A stretch of 64,000 nt of DNA from Heterotrichella gracilis. Its lineage: Eukaryota; Sar; Xanthophyceae; Tribonematales; Xanthonemataceae. This document shows, piece after piece, positions 45,660 to 56,848 of the stretch. The first letter of the stretch is position 1. Each line of letters opens with the position of its first letter. Location: contig JAULBX010007551.1 in NCBI GenBank assembly GCA_032358255.1, positions 56,424 through 120,423 on the forward strand. The letters are read 5' to 3'. The notes beneath the pieces are model-generated. The model was not told the origin of the DNA. It worked only from the letters and a program-made list of their open reading frames with translations, and searched no databases. Position numbers and translations under genes: made by a program.

Positions 45660-47420
45660 CTAGCCAAGCCCCTGGCACCCATCGTTGAGCCACAGGGCTT
45701 GGAACCCTGGAGGTGGGGTTTGCCATCCCAGTTGCGCAACACCACAGCCATCCCTCTGCACCATCACGCCCGAGGAATTTGTAAAACCCCCATCACCACT
45801 GGGAATGCCACCTCCCATTGCACCGCTTGCTGGCGCTGAGATCCCCCGATGTTGCAGCTGCACGGGTGGGCTGTCCCACACCAGTGTCGCGCAGCATGCT
45901 GCTGGCAGGGGGTGCTTGGCCAGGTTGAGCGGTTGCTGGATGGTGGTGGGGTGGTAGCGGCCAATGCTCACGGTGGCACACCCCTGCTGGCCACAGAACC
46001 TGCACACGGGGGCGGGGACTGGGACTGAGAGTGGGCCAGGAGGGGCATATGAATGAAGCCATGACCTTGCTGGCGTAATACTAGCGACTCACAGCATAAC
46101 ATTGTTACGCATGTGCATGTAAATGATTGGTTTTGACAGCATGCTGTGATTGGTGCAGGCTTCACATTGCACACACATGCCCCGCACCTCATGATGCCTG
46201 CAAAGTCCCTGTCCATGGATACGCACACCACCACGCCCTGCCCCTTCACCCCGCGGCAGAATTGGTACACCAGCGAGGTGGCAGCGGTGTCTGCAGCCTG
46301 CCTGTTGTCACCACAGGTAACCATGTCAGCATGCGCATGCAACTGGGAGTCATACAAGCAAATGCCCCACATAGATCGCCAGCATCGCGCTGGATATGCC
46401 TGCAGAATTGCATTGTTGGTGCAAGGGAGGCTGTGCTGACATGCGGCATAGTTCCCTGCCCCATTGAGTATGCAGCCTGTCCCAGAACATGTAGCTGAGC
46501 TGGTGGCTTCCGGTGTGAGACACATGCACCAGGTCACAATGCTCATGGGCAATTGCACCCTCTACCACCCCTGGTGCGCACCTGCGGGTGGCCACCTGCA
46601 CCAGGTCCAGCCCCTGCGCCTGCAGCTGGGCCAGCAGTGGGGCGCGGCGCTGACACGTGGCGCTGTTGGCCACGCCGTGCACGCTGATGGATGCCACTTG
46701 GCAGGCAGACAGCCACGCCTGCAGCACCATCATGTAACTGGTCACTCAACCGCAATGAGCTGGGCATGGGCAGTGATGGTGTGCAAACTTAGGCCCGGTG
46801 ATTGCCATGTGCAGCGTGATGCAGCAATCCGCTGTGTTGGGGAGTGGGTTAGTGCATCCAATGCAACTAGACTGGTGTGTGTGGTCTCACCCGCAGATGT
46901 GGCAGCAACTCCAGCGATGCGCCAGGTGGCAGCAGATTGTCAAGGTCCCACAGCACAAGCGCGCTGCGACCAGACCACACGCCCTGCGCCAGCGCATGCA
47001 CATGGTCAAGGCGCTGCAAAGCAAACATGCATACGCCTGCACAGCAGTCCTCGCATGCAAGCAACGGCGCTCAGGAATAAGTATGACATACGATACTATG
47101 CTCGCAGCACATGTGACTGGTGCCATTAGCGAAGCCATACATGAGCGTGGACATACACCCTGAGCTCTATTCAGCAGAATAACCACAATGTTCCGCATGT
47201 ATCTGACCCGACATGCCGCCCTGACCTCATCGCTGTGCACCTGGTCAGGTGCCTCGGGGCAGATGGCGTGTACCCGATAGCCTCGCACAGCCAGCCACCC
47301 GCGCTGCACTCGCCCCCCGTGCTCCTTGCACTTGCCCAAACATGCAGTACGGCCTTTGAGCAACCTCGTCAGCTGAACTGGGATCGAACTTTGTGACAAG
47401 GCTTCTGCGTTGAGTTGCAT
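45660..47420 (-). CDS. NYN-domain (limkain/MARF1-type) putative endoribonuclease
   Basis: Minus-strand exons 47420-47226, 47013-46891, 46718-46582, 46301-46188 and 45999-45660 join in phase and give 302 aa. The NYN domain is a PIN-like nuclease fold. The signature SALVLWDLDNLLPP (first acidic pair) is followed by VASISVHGVAN, LVQVATRRQAADTAATSL (second acidic site) and VVVCVSMDRDFAGIMR (third site, usually SDDSDF), then FCGQQGCATVSIGRY. A low-complexity Gly/Pro/Ser tail ends at 45660. Plant and algal proteins of this class are often organellar or nuclear RNases. The N-terminal exon (LKGRTACLGKCKEHGG, GWLAVRGYRVHAI) was not recognised. An alternative 5' end would splice the basic ORF at 47652 (donor after 47524) to an acceptor before 47372; both are phase-compatible. 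Confidence 0.8.
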
Positions 47421-47475
47421 AGGCCGCAGCAGCAGTGCTGTCAAGTGCAGCCCCTGCTGTCTCCGCCTGCCCAGC

Positions 47476-47652
47476 CTAGCGCCGCCGGCCAAAGGAGAAT
47501 ACTGTGCGGAAGAAGGAGCTGACCTTCTGCTTGACTTTGCGCATGGTGCGGTGTGACCGTGGCTTGATCTTGCGCGAGCCTGTGCCGTTGAGGGTGCCGC
47601 TGAGGGTGCGTGCATAGTCACGCTTCACGCTGTTTGCCCAGTCAGTCGGCAT
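47476..47652 (-). CDS. Small basic 58-aa ORF (separate gene or first exon of the NYN gene)
   Basis: A GC-rich ATG-to-TAG frame, too short for a usual ORF cut-off, encodes a Lys/Arg-rich peptide. It contains TDWANSVKRDYARTLSG, SRKIKPRSHRTMRK and SSFFRTVFSFGRRR. Codon use looks like that of the neighbouring exons. It could be a free-standing small protein gene 56 bp upstream of the NYN start. Alternatively, residues 1-43 could splice (AAG|GTCAGC at 47524) into the NYN gene. No family recognised. Confidence 0.45.
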   Translation of the reverse strand: MPTDWANSVKRDYARTLSGTLNGTGSRKIKPRSHRTMRKVKQKVSSFFRTVFSFGRRR

Positions 47653-47866
47653 GGTGGAGGAAGCAGGCTGTCAGCACTGTGGCAAGTAAAAGGGTCTGGT
47701 TAGCGGGAGGGTAACGGGGCATCATTTTGCTGTTGGTGGGGAGTGACAGCAGGAACACTCTGTGCCACTGCACGGGTGGGAGCCTTGAAGGGACCTTTAG
47801 CCAGGAGGAATTTAATACGTGTTCCTCAGTCCTCCCACTTTAGCCATAGATACCACTGCAAAGACG

Positions 47867-48674
47867 CTAATTCCGCCAAAGGTAAAAAGGCAAGTCCTTG
47901 GGGTTACCAGTGCTTGCCAGGAGGAGGATATGCCCAGTGCGGTACTTGTATGTGGAGCAAAAGGGTTGTGCTGTGCAAGGGTGCTAGGCCAACACCCACC
48001 ACCGATAAACAGAGTGCCTCATGTGCTGCAGCCTTGCACGACCCACATGCATACCTGCCGGTTTCTGTGGACTAGTGTGAAGAACTGGACTATCCGGTGA
48101 CGTCTGCGCCAAGGGTGCCCCCACATGAGGGCACAAAGGAATATTGCCAACAAGACGATGCAGTTGTACCGCCAGCCAAGCAGTGTCGACGCGTGTGCCC
48201 ACCGGGAATACAAGCACAAACATACCTTCAACAGCCGTGCACCAGCCCCCTTCTGCAAAAAAAGCTCCAGTTGATTGCGCTGTGCGCGCACGGTGGTCTC
48301 ACATGCGGTGTGCCCTTGCACCGCCGAAAAGTGCGAGTTGCAGGTGCAGCTGTCAAGGGCAACTGTCAAGGGCAGCTGTACTCAAGGATGTGAACGGTTG
48401 GTTTGTCTTTCTGCGCTGCAGCACAGGTGCAAGAGGGGCCTGGCCTGAACAAACCAGTCAAGAGGATATCAGTATGTGGGGTCGTATCCAGCGACAGTGG
48501 AAAGGATACCCAGTGATCACAAAGCGCACTCAACACAGATGAGCTGTTTTCCAACTTCGGCCTATTGTGTGCGGTTTGGCGTGTATTAATGCCATTCGAA
48601 TGTGGCGTCATGCATGCATATGTTGCGCCCCCGCTTACGACCCACAGGGGGAAAAGCCTCGTCGCCAGCCGCAT
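47867..48674 (-). CDS. Candidate four-exon micro-gene (56 aa)
   Basis: Four tiny exons on the minus strand, 48674-48639, 48252-48226, 48084-48055 and 47944-47867, all phase 0, join an ATG to a TAG. They are bounded by good splice sites: donors GTAAGC, GTATGT and GTATGC, and a strong polypyrimidine acceptor before 48252. The peptide begins MRLATRLFPLW, is basic in the middle (KGAGARLLK, LVHRNRQ) and ends DLPFYLWRN. It could be a small organelle-targeted protein, for example a respiratory-complex or ribosome subunit, but I recognise no family. With exons this short the chain could be coincidence. Confidence 0.27.
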
Positions 48675-49033
48675 GACGTCGATGCTTCTTAACGGTGCAT
48701 CAAGGGCGTTTGCCGTGCATCTTTTCCTAAACTTACCGCATAAATAGCTTTTGGAACTGTCGTGCTGCTTCACAGTCACGTTTGCACAGTGTCGGGCCTC
48801 GGGCGCGTCTGCTTGGAGGGTACGTTCGCTTCAAGTTCTCCTGTAAAAAACACGGACACTGTTTGTCGATGTTTAGCACAGGCTGGGCATATACAGTCAT
48901 ACGTGGGTTTGGGTTCCTTGAACCTTATTGCTGACGCACACTGCCTCGGCACCGCACAGTGCACACCCTCCCATCTTCCCCGTGTGGAACACACCATCAA
49001 GTCCAAGTCTGTTTTTCGTGCAGGGTGTGCACC
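48675..49033. promoter_or_regulatory. 5' region of the SR protein gene
   Basis: Non-coding sequence directly upstream of the SR start codon; it must hold the SR promoter and, if real, that of the divergent micro-gene. No core element identified. Confidence 0.35.
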
Positions 49034-50574
49034 ATGACCTCTGCCAGCGCACGAGCGAGTGGCAAGGTTTGCTTCATCGGCAACCTGCCAGGAGATGTCC
49101 GTGAGCGCGAGTTGGAGGAACTATTCACCAAGGTAGCACTGCTTTCCTGTACCATCCCATCCACCTACCAACGAGGTTGCCAAGTGCTAACGCGAACTCC
49201 TCCGGCTGCAGTATGGAAGGATCAACAACATAGACTTGAAGGTGCCTCCCAGGCCACCAGCGTTTGCTTTCATCGAGTTTGATGACCCCAGGTAAAACAC
49301 CCACCAGCTTAAAGTGCATCACCATCATGCAACCAACCCCTTGCCTTTGCACACACGCTGGCCCCATATCGGGAGCTCACCGTTGCTGTTGCTGCAGGGA
49401 TGCCGAGGACGCCTGCCGTGGGCGCGATGGCTACGACTTTTATGGCCACCGGCTGAGGGTGGAGGTGGCCAGGGGGTCACGTGGGGCTGGTGGCCCAGGG
49501 GGCGACCGCGGGGGTGGCTTTGGGGGTGACCGCGGTGGTGGCTTTGGAGGTGACCGCGGCGGTGGTGGTGGTGGCTTTGGGGGCGACCGCGGCGGCGGCG
49601 GCGGTGGCGGCAGTGGCGCTTTCCGCGGCCGCGGCACCCCCTTCAGGTGCCTGGTGAAGAACCTGCCCCAGTCTGCCAGCTGGCAGGACCTCAAGGTGCG
49701 CACTTCGGCCCCTCTGTGTGCCGCTGTGATGCTGTTACCAGCCTCGGGGCCTCCCTGCCTTCTCCTTCAGCCATGGAATGTGCTACTGAGGACGCCTCAG
49801 CATTGCGCTTTGAACTATTCCCCCTTTTATTTTTGCCCCCCCTCCTGCGTGCTGGCCCCTCACCCTTCACCCCCTGCTGCAGGACCACTTCCGCAAGGTG
49901 ATCAAGCCCGCATACACCAACGTGTACCGGGACAGGGACGGCGTGGTGGGCGTGGTGGAATTTGACACGGAGGACGACATGCGCCGCGCCATCAGGAAGC
50001 TGGACGACACGGAGTTCAAGAACCCCTTTGACAGGGCGTACATTCGCATAGTGGAGGATGGAGACATCGCCGGTGGGGGTGGCGGCCGCCGGTCGCCCGC
50101 CGCGCGCAGGTCCCGCTCCTACTCGCCCCGCTCACGCAGCAGGTGCGCAGCAGGTTTCTCCATGGGAACAGCCTGCATGAGCTGCACAATGCTGCCTGGC
50201 CATTGCTTCTAGGCTTGCTGCCGTGCTCTTAAGTGTGTGCGTTGTTCATCCAGTGCCAGGACCAATACCTGCGCCGGGTGGTCAAGGTTGAAACAGGTCA
50301 TCTGGCGGTATACTGTATCGCGGTATTGGTGGACCGCTTGTACTAAGCTATTGGTGAGCCACTTCCTTACCAGGCGCTGATCCCTGCCCGCCCGCCGCGC
50401 AGGTCCCCCGCCAGCCGCAGCAAGAGCCGCAGCCCCTCCCGCAGCCCTGTGCGCGTCCGCTCCGCCAGCCGCAGCAAGAGCCGCAGCCCCAGCCGCAGCC
50501 CCTCCAGGTCACCCGCCAGGAGCGCTAGCCCAGTCAAGAGCAGGAGCAGGAGCCCAGCACCCGCAGACGATTGA
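49034..50574 (+). CDS. SR splicing factor, SRSF1/SF2-ASF type
   Basis: Five exons (49034-49132, 49212-49291, 49398-49695, 49883-50142, 50403-50574) give 302 aa. SR proteins bind exonic enhancers and recruit U1 and U2AF in the nucleus. RRM1 (about residues 10-85) has RNP2 VCFIGNLP and RNP1-like PAFAFIEF. A Gly/Arg hinge follows, made of repeated [10 protein letters not shown] units (residues about 90-135). RRM2 (about 140-215) is the pseudo-RRM type, proven by the invariant SWQDLKDH heptad (154-161). The C-terminus is an RS domain of [10 protein letters not shown] repeats, which would be phosphorylated by SRPK/CLK kinases. The intron within the RS region (50143-50402) is the longest in the gene and could host regulated splicing. 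Confidence 0.95.
49500..49625 (+). repeat. Gly-rich hinge coding repeat
   Basis: Imperfect repeats of GGCTTTGG(A/G)GG(T/C)GACCGCGG encode the Arg/Gly hinge between the two RRMs of the SR protein. Confidence 0.8.
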
Positions 50575-52197
50575 GCCATGCGCTAGGAAACTTCAAGCAG
50601 TGTGCTGATGGCGTGTGGGGCATGTGTGGAGCTAGGCGGGCAGCGGCAGGAGCTAGTTAGGGCATGTGGCGTGTGTGTTGTTTGTATTGTAACCCCCCCT
50701 CCCCTGCCAATGTGCTGTTTTTACAGGTTGGGCGGGCGCCGCTGCTTGTGGGGTGGGCGTTTTCACATGGGCTTTTGGCAAGGAGTAAGGAGTGGCGGGC
50801 ATAGGCTGGTTAGGCAGGCTGGAGTGGATGATTGGCATAGGGCACTTGAGCGCGTTGGTGGGAGCGCAAACTGCTTGGGGGCTTGCACAGGGGGCACTCC
50901 TCAATGCACGGTTGCGTGGAGTGTACAGGTCTGTACCCCAATATAATTTTGATATACCTGACCTGACTCGCAGCAGGTTTACCCCACACTCGCCCCGTGT
51001 GCCATGCCTCTGCCCCACCTGTTGCTGTGTTGCTCCATCGCTGCCTGAGCGAGCGCACACCCTGTAGGTATGTGGCAGCTTGGGGGCTTGGGTGTGGGCT
51101 TGCATTGGTGGATGTGGCGTGTGTGCGGGCGGGGCGATACTTGCTTGTACTGGTGTCAAAGGGGAGGCGCGTGCATACAAGCATGCTGCTGGGTGGCGGG
51201 AGGACAGTCCTAGGGCAGGAGGGAGACAGGTGGCATGACTGCCCAACGGGGAGTGTGCGGGTCCTGACAGAGGGAGAAAGTTGAAGGGATGCCCAAAGCT
51301 TAAGGAGCTGTGGCGGTGCTGCAAGGCACCGGGCCGCAACACGTTTCTGGGCTGTGTTGGTGCATTTCTGGGTTGGTTGACTGCCTGCTGTTGGCTCTGA
51401 TGTTTATGATGGTTTGCAGCACTTGCTTTTGCTAGTTACCTTACTGAATGCTTGCTTGCCTGCCGTGCAAATGGTGTATCTTGTAAATACGAATTAAAAT
51501 ATGACATGGCCACTCAGCGGAGTTCAACAAGTTTACCATTGCAATGGTGGGTTCATGCCATGACTAAATATATGTCCTGCGCACAGGAGGCGTGCATGAC
51601 TATGTCTCAAAAGCGAAACAGCGATGTCTTGGCCGCAGCTTGCAGCTGAACAGCTTTGCAGTGCACCGTCCTGAAGTGGTGGTGGGCCCGGGTCAGCGAT
51701 GCCCCTGCATGCCTGATAGGGTTTTAGTCCTGTTCCTCCCGCCTGTCTTGGGGTTATATCGATACAGGGACCTCTTTACAAACCTTGTTGAACAATACCC
51801 AGCGAACTGCTTTGGCACAGAAACATAAGGCTCAGCGCAGTATAACCCCATAAAGCAGGAAACCCTTTTCGCTCTCCCAGGTTCTGGCGGGTATCTGCAC
51901 CAAAGTGTCGTGTCAAGCCAGGTGTCGACATGCACTGCCTGATCCTGCTGTAAAGGGGTTTAGTTCTTGTGAGCAGCCCAACCAGCAGCCTTCGTGTGTA
52001 ATCCTCCACAAGTGCTTGCGGACGAGTGAGCGACGTGCATGGCAAACATTCACTGAGGACTTGCTTGGTCATCGTTGCATGCCACTAGTTCTTGGAGTTA
52101 CCCGGGACTGGCACCAGGCACCATCAAACCAGAAGCACCACCCAGCAGGAGTATTTCGCCGTTGTTTGGGAGGTTGTTGGTGGTGAACAAGAGCACG
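50575..52197. other. Intergenic region between the SR and MTV1 genes
   Basis: Contains the SR 3' UTR (a TGTAA lies near 50685) and the MTV1 promoter. Long frames around 50650-51340 are low-complexity and show no family motif. Confidence 0.5.
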
Positions 52198-55100
52198 ATG
52201 TCAAGCGTGGCCCAGAAGGTGTTGTCAGGGGTACAGCGGACGCTCAAGCTGGAAGCTGCAACCTCACCCTCAACAGAGCTTACTCCACGTAGGGCCAATC
52301 GCAACCTGTTGGTGCATGCACATATGGGTGCGCGGTGCCTGACTTGGCTTGTGGGTGTGCAGCGTACATGCTTGAGGAGATCAACTCGTCCCTGAGCTCC
52401 CACGACGCCATCCAGTCGACCTCGGACTACTTGGTGAAGCGGCTCTCGAGCAAATCCCCTGTAGTAAAGCAAAAGGTAACTTTGCATGTCTCCTGGTGGT
52501 GGGTTTGCTTCTAGTTTGTGTTCACCAGACACGGCATGCATATATGCAAGTATTGTAAGATTGCCTCACTTTGGGCATGGCCATGGGCATAGGTGAGTTA
52601 CCTGGTTGCTCCGCTCAGGTGTTGCGACTCATCAAGTACTTGAGCAGCCATGGCAACGCGGACTTCAAGCGCGCCATGGCCAAGCACTCGCAAGCTGTCA
52701 GGTAGGCAGCACAATGACCCCACCTCCACTGTGCCTGCGAATGTATATCAGGACGACCCAACTGTTTTATTGCTACCACCCAATTGTGCTGATGCACCGA
52801 CCCCTGCACACGCCCATGTGCCTACCCTTGACCCCGCAATATGCAACAGCGCCAACGGCTTGCACCTGCTCAGCCCCTCGCCCCGCACCCTTCCTACCCC
52901 CACCCCATCCCCCTTCTCAGGGAGCACACCCACTACCTGGGTGAACCCGACCCCATGCGCGGCGACGTGGGCAACCAGCGCGTGCGTGACATGGCCAAGG
53001 AGGCGCTGGAGGCGCTGTTCACAACTGCACAGGCGCCACAGGGACCACCCGCATTACAGGTACAAGCTATGGGTGCATGGGTAGGGTCGTTCACAACGCA
53101 CCACCCGCTTTACTGGTGCCCATATCACCATAGGGCGCATGCCACCTGGCTGCACTGCCATCCCGCTGGGCGCCCATCTCAGGACCTGGAATGGGTGGAG
53201 GGTACGGTATGGGGTACTTATTGTGTAGCGTGAACCCCCCACCAATGCCGCCCGCCCGCCACCTGCCCGCAGGGCCGCATCCAGGGCTTTGGCAGCTCAG
53301 ACAAGTCGGGGCACTCCATCGTGAGCGCCACCGCCAAGATGCCTGGCTTTGGCAACTCGCCCGATGACCTGCCCCGCCAGCCTCGAGGGGGCAAGGCCTC
53401 CTGGTCCCCCTCCCTGGGCATGGGCAAGCAGCGGGGCGGGGACAGGGGTGCGGGCACGCGCCAGTCGCTCACACAGGACAGCCAGGTGGTGAGTGTGGGC
53501 TATATGCATTACCCAAAACCCTAATGCATACTTGTAACCCTAAACCCGAATACATGCCTGCCATCGCCATACTCATCCAGTGGCCACAAGGCCGCGTGGT
53601 CGCAACCACGGCGGAACCTCTGATGCACTGGACGACCATGATGTGGCGGGAGCTGGTGCTTTGCCACGGAGCGTCCTTTGGTGGCAATGCCACAGTCATG
53701 GGGTTGGCAGCAGAATCCACATGGCGGCACGTACGTCTTTCCTTCCCTGCCTCCCTCCCTGCTCTCAGCCCATCTATCACCGCAGGACGAGTACAACTAC
53801 AACCGGCCAGTGGCTGAGTCCTCGCACCGCAACTACACCGCCCCCAACCTGCCCGTCACCTCATCCAGCGGCAGCATGGAGGCTGAGCTGGTGGCAAGGG
53901 TGTGCGCTGCGGGGGGGCTGCGTGCACAGCCCGATCGCGAGGAGCTGCGCGGGTTTGTGGAGGGGGTGGGCGCCTGCGATGGGACAGCGGTGGCGGAGCA
54001 GCTGCTGGATAAGATGGTAGGGGGGGTGGACGGCAGGGACAGGGGTGCAGATGAGGTTGGAGGTGGGAATGTTAGGGGGGTAAGGGGTGCGACGCGGGTG
54101 CCAACACATCCATTTGCACGATATTGCACGATGCGGATCAGGTGCATGGCGCTGGGTGCATGTGTTGGGGGCATGGCAATGGGTGCTTGGGGCACTGGCT
54201 GCCTGCCTGGCGCAGCACGTGCATACGCCATCAGGCAATGCATGCTTTATTCAATTAATATGTGTGTTGGAGCAGTGTAGTGGATCCCCTCTTTCAGCTC
54301 AATCAGAAGGGCACCAGTATGCACATTATCTCACCACCACCACCACAATGCATATAGCTCACCACCCCTACCCCCTACGGCAGGAGAGCCCTTCCTGGCA
54401 GGCCCAGCTGCGCGCGCTGTGTGCGGTGCGCGCTGTGATCGAGATGGGCTCGAGTGCGGCATGCGGTGAGGTGGCGGTGTTCTTCCAGGCTCACCCACAG
54501 GCGGTGCGCGCGGCGGCGCAGGCATCGCCGCAGGCCAGTGTCCGCATCATGGCAAAGCAGGTGGGGGTTGGATTTTGTGGTCCGCGCTGGGTAATATGCA
54601 TGTGACGAGCGAAAATGGTAGTCATGTGGGCTGGGCTGGTGCTGTTGTTGTCTTGCCATGCTTCCTGGGACCCATGACCCGCCCGCCCCCTCCCCCAGGT
54701 GCTCACCTACCTGGGTGATGAGACCCTGCAAGACACGGACAGCGCTCCCACCTATCAAAATGGAGCGGCCGCACCGCACCACCCTGCGCCACCGGATGCA
54801 GCACCAGCGCCAGACCTGCTGGGCGATTTGATGGGGCTTGAGGAGCCATCCACTGCGCCCTCTGCGCTGCCCAGCTCGGGTACGTTGCTGGCTGATGATG
54901 TACCTGGGCTGAGCAATTTTATGCAGCCAGGTGGGCACTGTGTCCCTGCGCATCTTAGTTGCATGCGCTCACACTCGATGAACAACCTGCACTGGGGTTG
55001 CAAACCTTTTGCCCCCAGTTAAGATTGCATTGCATTGCTGACCAACCTGCTCCACCACGCAGCCGCTCCCTCCAACGGCGGCGCCCTCTTTGCCGGGCTG

Positions 55101-56848
55101 GACATGTCGTCCGGCCCCTCACCCGCCCCCGCTGCCACACCCTCATCAGACCTGTTTGGCGGGCTGTCGGTGGCGGGAGGGGGAGGTGCGTTCCCAGACC
55201 CGTCATCTGGCAGCGCTTCTGCAGTGCAGGCGGCGCCAGGCCCTGCGTCTGTGACCGACCTGCTTGGCGGCCTGTCTGTGGCTCCAATGGAGCCAGCAGC
55301 ACCCGCCAGCACCAGTGGTGCAGCAGGTGCGTGATGGCTGGCATGTGCTTTACATTGTTTTACCCACCGGCTGGTCCCCATGTAAAAAAAGGAATGAAAT
55401 AAATTTCAACTTAAATATCAAATGAAAGCGTACCCTTTATTCATATATCTTTTTAGTTTCATTCTCTTACTATGGCACCGCTACTTCCGGGAATCGCAAG
55501 CGCAGTGGAGTGCATGGTGCAAGGCGCGTTTGTATGTGTGGTTGGTGCACATCTGTGGTTGGTGCACATCTCTGGGTGGCATAAAAGGTTCTGCAAACTG
55601 CTTGTGCTGCCCTGTCCTGTGGCAAATGCCATCCACCTCTTGTTGACACTGTGTGTCCTGTGCAGAGCCTGTTGCCTCCGCATCTGGACCCCCCACTCGC
55701 GCACCCATTGACATCGGGGACTTGCTAGGGGCGGACCCGGGCCGAGGGCCGCACATGGGTGCACCGGCAAGCAGTGGATTCGTGCCCATGGGCGGCCCGG
55801 GGATGGGGATGGGTCCAGTTGGCGCCATGGCTGCCAATGGAGGCATGCCAGGTGCCCCGCACCCTATGATGGGCAACGGGATGATGGGCTACCCTGGCAT
55901 GGTGCCAGGCATGCAAGGTAAGATGCGCTGCCCAACCTAGTACAGCTGCTTCTTTGGGCGCCACAGCTTTTCCTGGTATCTGGTTCTGGGACATGTGTCT
56001 TACTACCGCAACTCTCCAATTTAGCACGATTCAGCTGATATTCTTCTTACTAGTTGGTTGCTGAATTGCGGATTCTTGTTGTTGCGCAGGCATGCCCATG
56101 CAGGCCCCACCCGCGGGGTACGCCATGGGGCAAGGGGGCATGCCCGCACACATGCAAATGCAAATGCAAATGCAAATGGCAATGCAAGCGGCAGCGGGAG
56201 GACATCCCGGCTACCCCATGCAGTACCCAGCACAGATGCAGGCGCAGGCCGCCCCCCGCCCCCCGCAGCACCCAATGCAAACGCACCAATGGCAGCCTGC
56301 GCCACGACCCTCAGTAGCCCCTGGGTCTGTAGGGGGCATGGGTGGCATGGGTATGGGCATGGGTATGGGTATGGGCATGCCCCACGGCCTCCAGCCCCCT
56401 CCACCCACCATGGGGCCCAGCATGCACGCTCCTCCACCCACCACAGGCAGCCACGCCTACGTCACGCCAACCAAGGAGGTGGACTTTGCGTTCGACTTTG
56501 TGGCGGTGAGTGGCGGGGTGCAGAGGGGGGGGGGGCAATAGGTGGTGACATGTTTGCTGATCATGCCGTGTGTTTCACTTCCAGAGAGCAATAGTCACTG
56601 CAGGGCATGCCAAATAATGTGGGGTGCGTGTCTGCCAGGCCCAATGCTGTCGGTTGTACGCCACCTGGCACCCAGCGGTGGACATGTGCCCAGCTCGCGG
56701 TCTGTTAGGTGCATTTGTGCATTCCCACCACCTAACAGTCAGTGTGCTGGGCATGTAGTCAGCCCTGCCTGTGCTATTGGCGCCTTCCCAGGCTGATGCT
56801 CTCCCCACACCGCTGCAGGACCACATGAAGAAGCTGCCACACAAGTAG
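52198..56848 (+). CDS. MTV1: MTV1/tepsin-like ENTH/VHS protein, AP-4 accessory factor
   Basis: Twelve exons (52198-52288, 52363-52475, 52619-52701, 52921-53059, 53273-53488, 53786-54016, 54384-54560, 54699-54930, 55063-55326, 55666-55917, 56090-56505, 56819-56848) sum to 748 codons. MTV1/tepsin is a clathrin- and AP-4-associated coat protein acting at the trans-Golgi network in vacuolar or endosomal sorting. The N-terminal ENTH domain (about 1-140) has LTPPYMLEEIN, SPVVKQKVLRLIKYLSSHG and GDVGNQRVRDMAKEALEALF, followed by RIQGFGSSD. A second helical VHS-like domain lies at about 240-357. The tail carries LFAGLDM (436-442), LFGGLSV (458-464) and LLGGLSV (494-500), fitting the LFxG[M/L]x[L/V] motif that binds the AP-4 beta appendage, then a Met/Gly/Gln-rich low-complexity region and DFAFDFVADHMKKLPHK. 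The last exon is only 30 bp. Confidence 0.93.
56152..56383 (+). repeat. Met/Gln and Met/Gly coding microrepeats in MTV1
   Basis: ATGCAA is repeated four to five times (56152-56176), and GG(T/C)ATGGG hexamers repeat at about 56341-56380. They encode MQMQMQ and GMGMGM runs in the disordered tail. Confidence 0.85.

Noticed and set aside
47365-47400. Possible tRNA box B (GTTCGATCC) on the minus strand
   Set aside because: No matching box A, acceptor stem or anticodon arm in the preceding 60 bases; the sequence lies in the NYN gene 5' region.
49440-49703. Minus-strand proline-rich frame
   Set aside because: Shadow of the Gly-rich hinge exon of the SR protein.
50653-51342. Long minus-strand Pro/His/Ser-rich frame (229 codons)
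   Set aside because: Low-complexity composition in an intergenic region, with no domain or splice signals.
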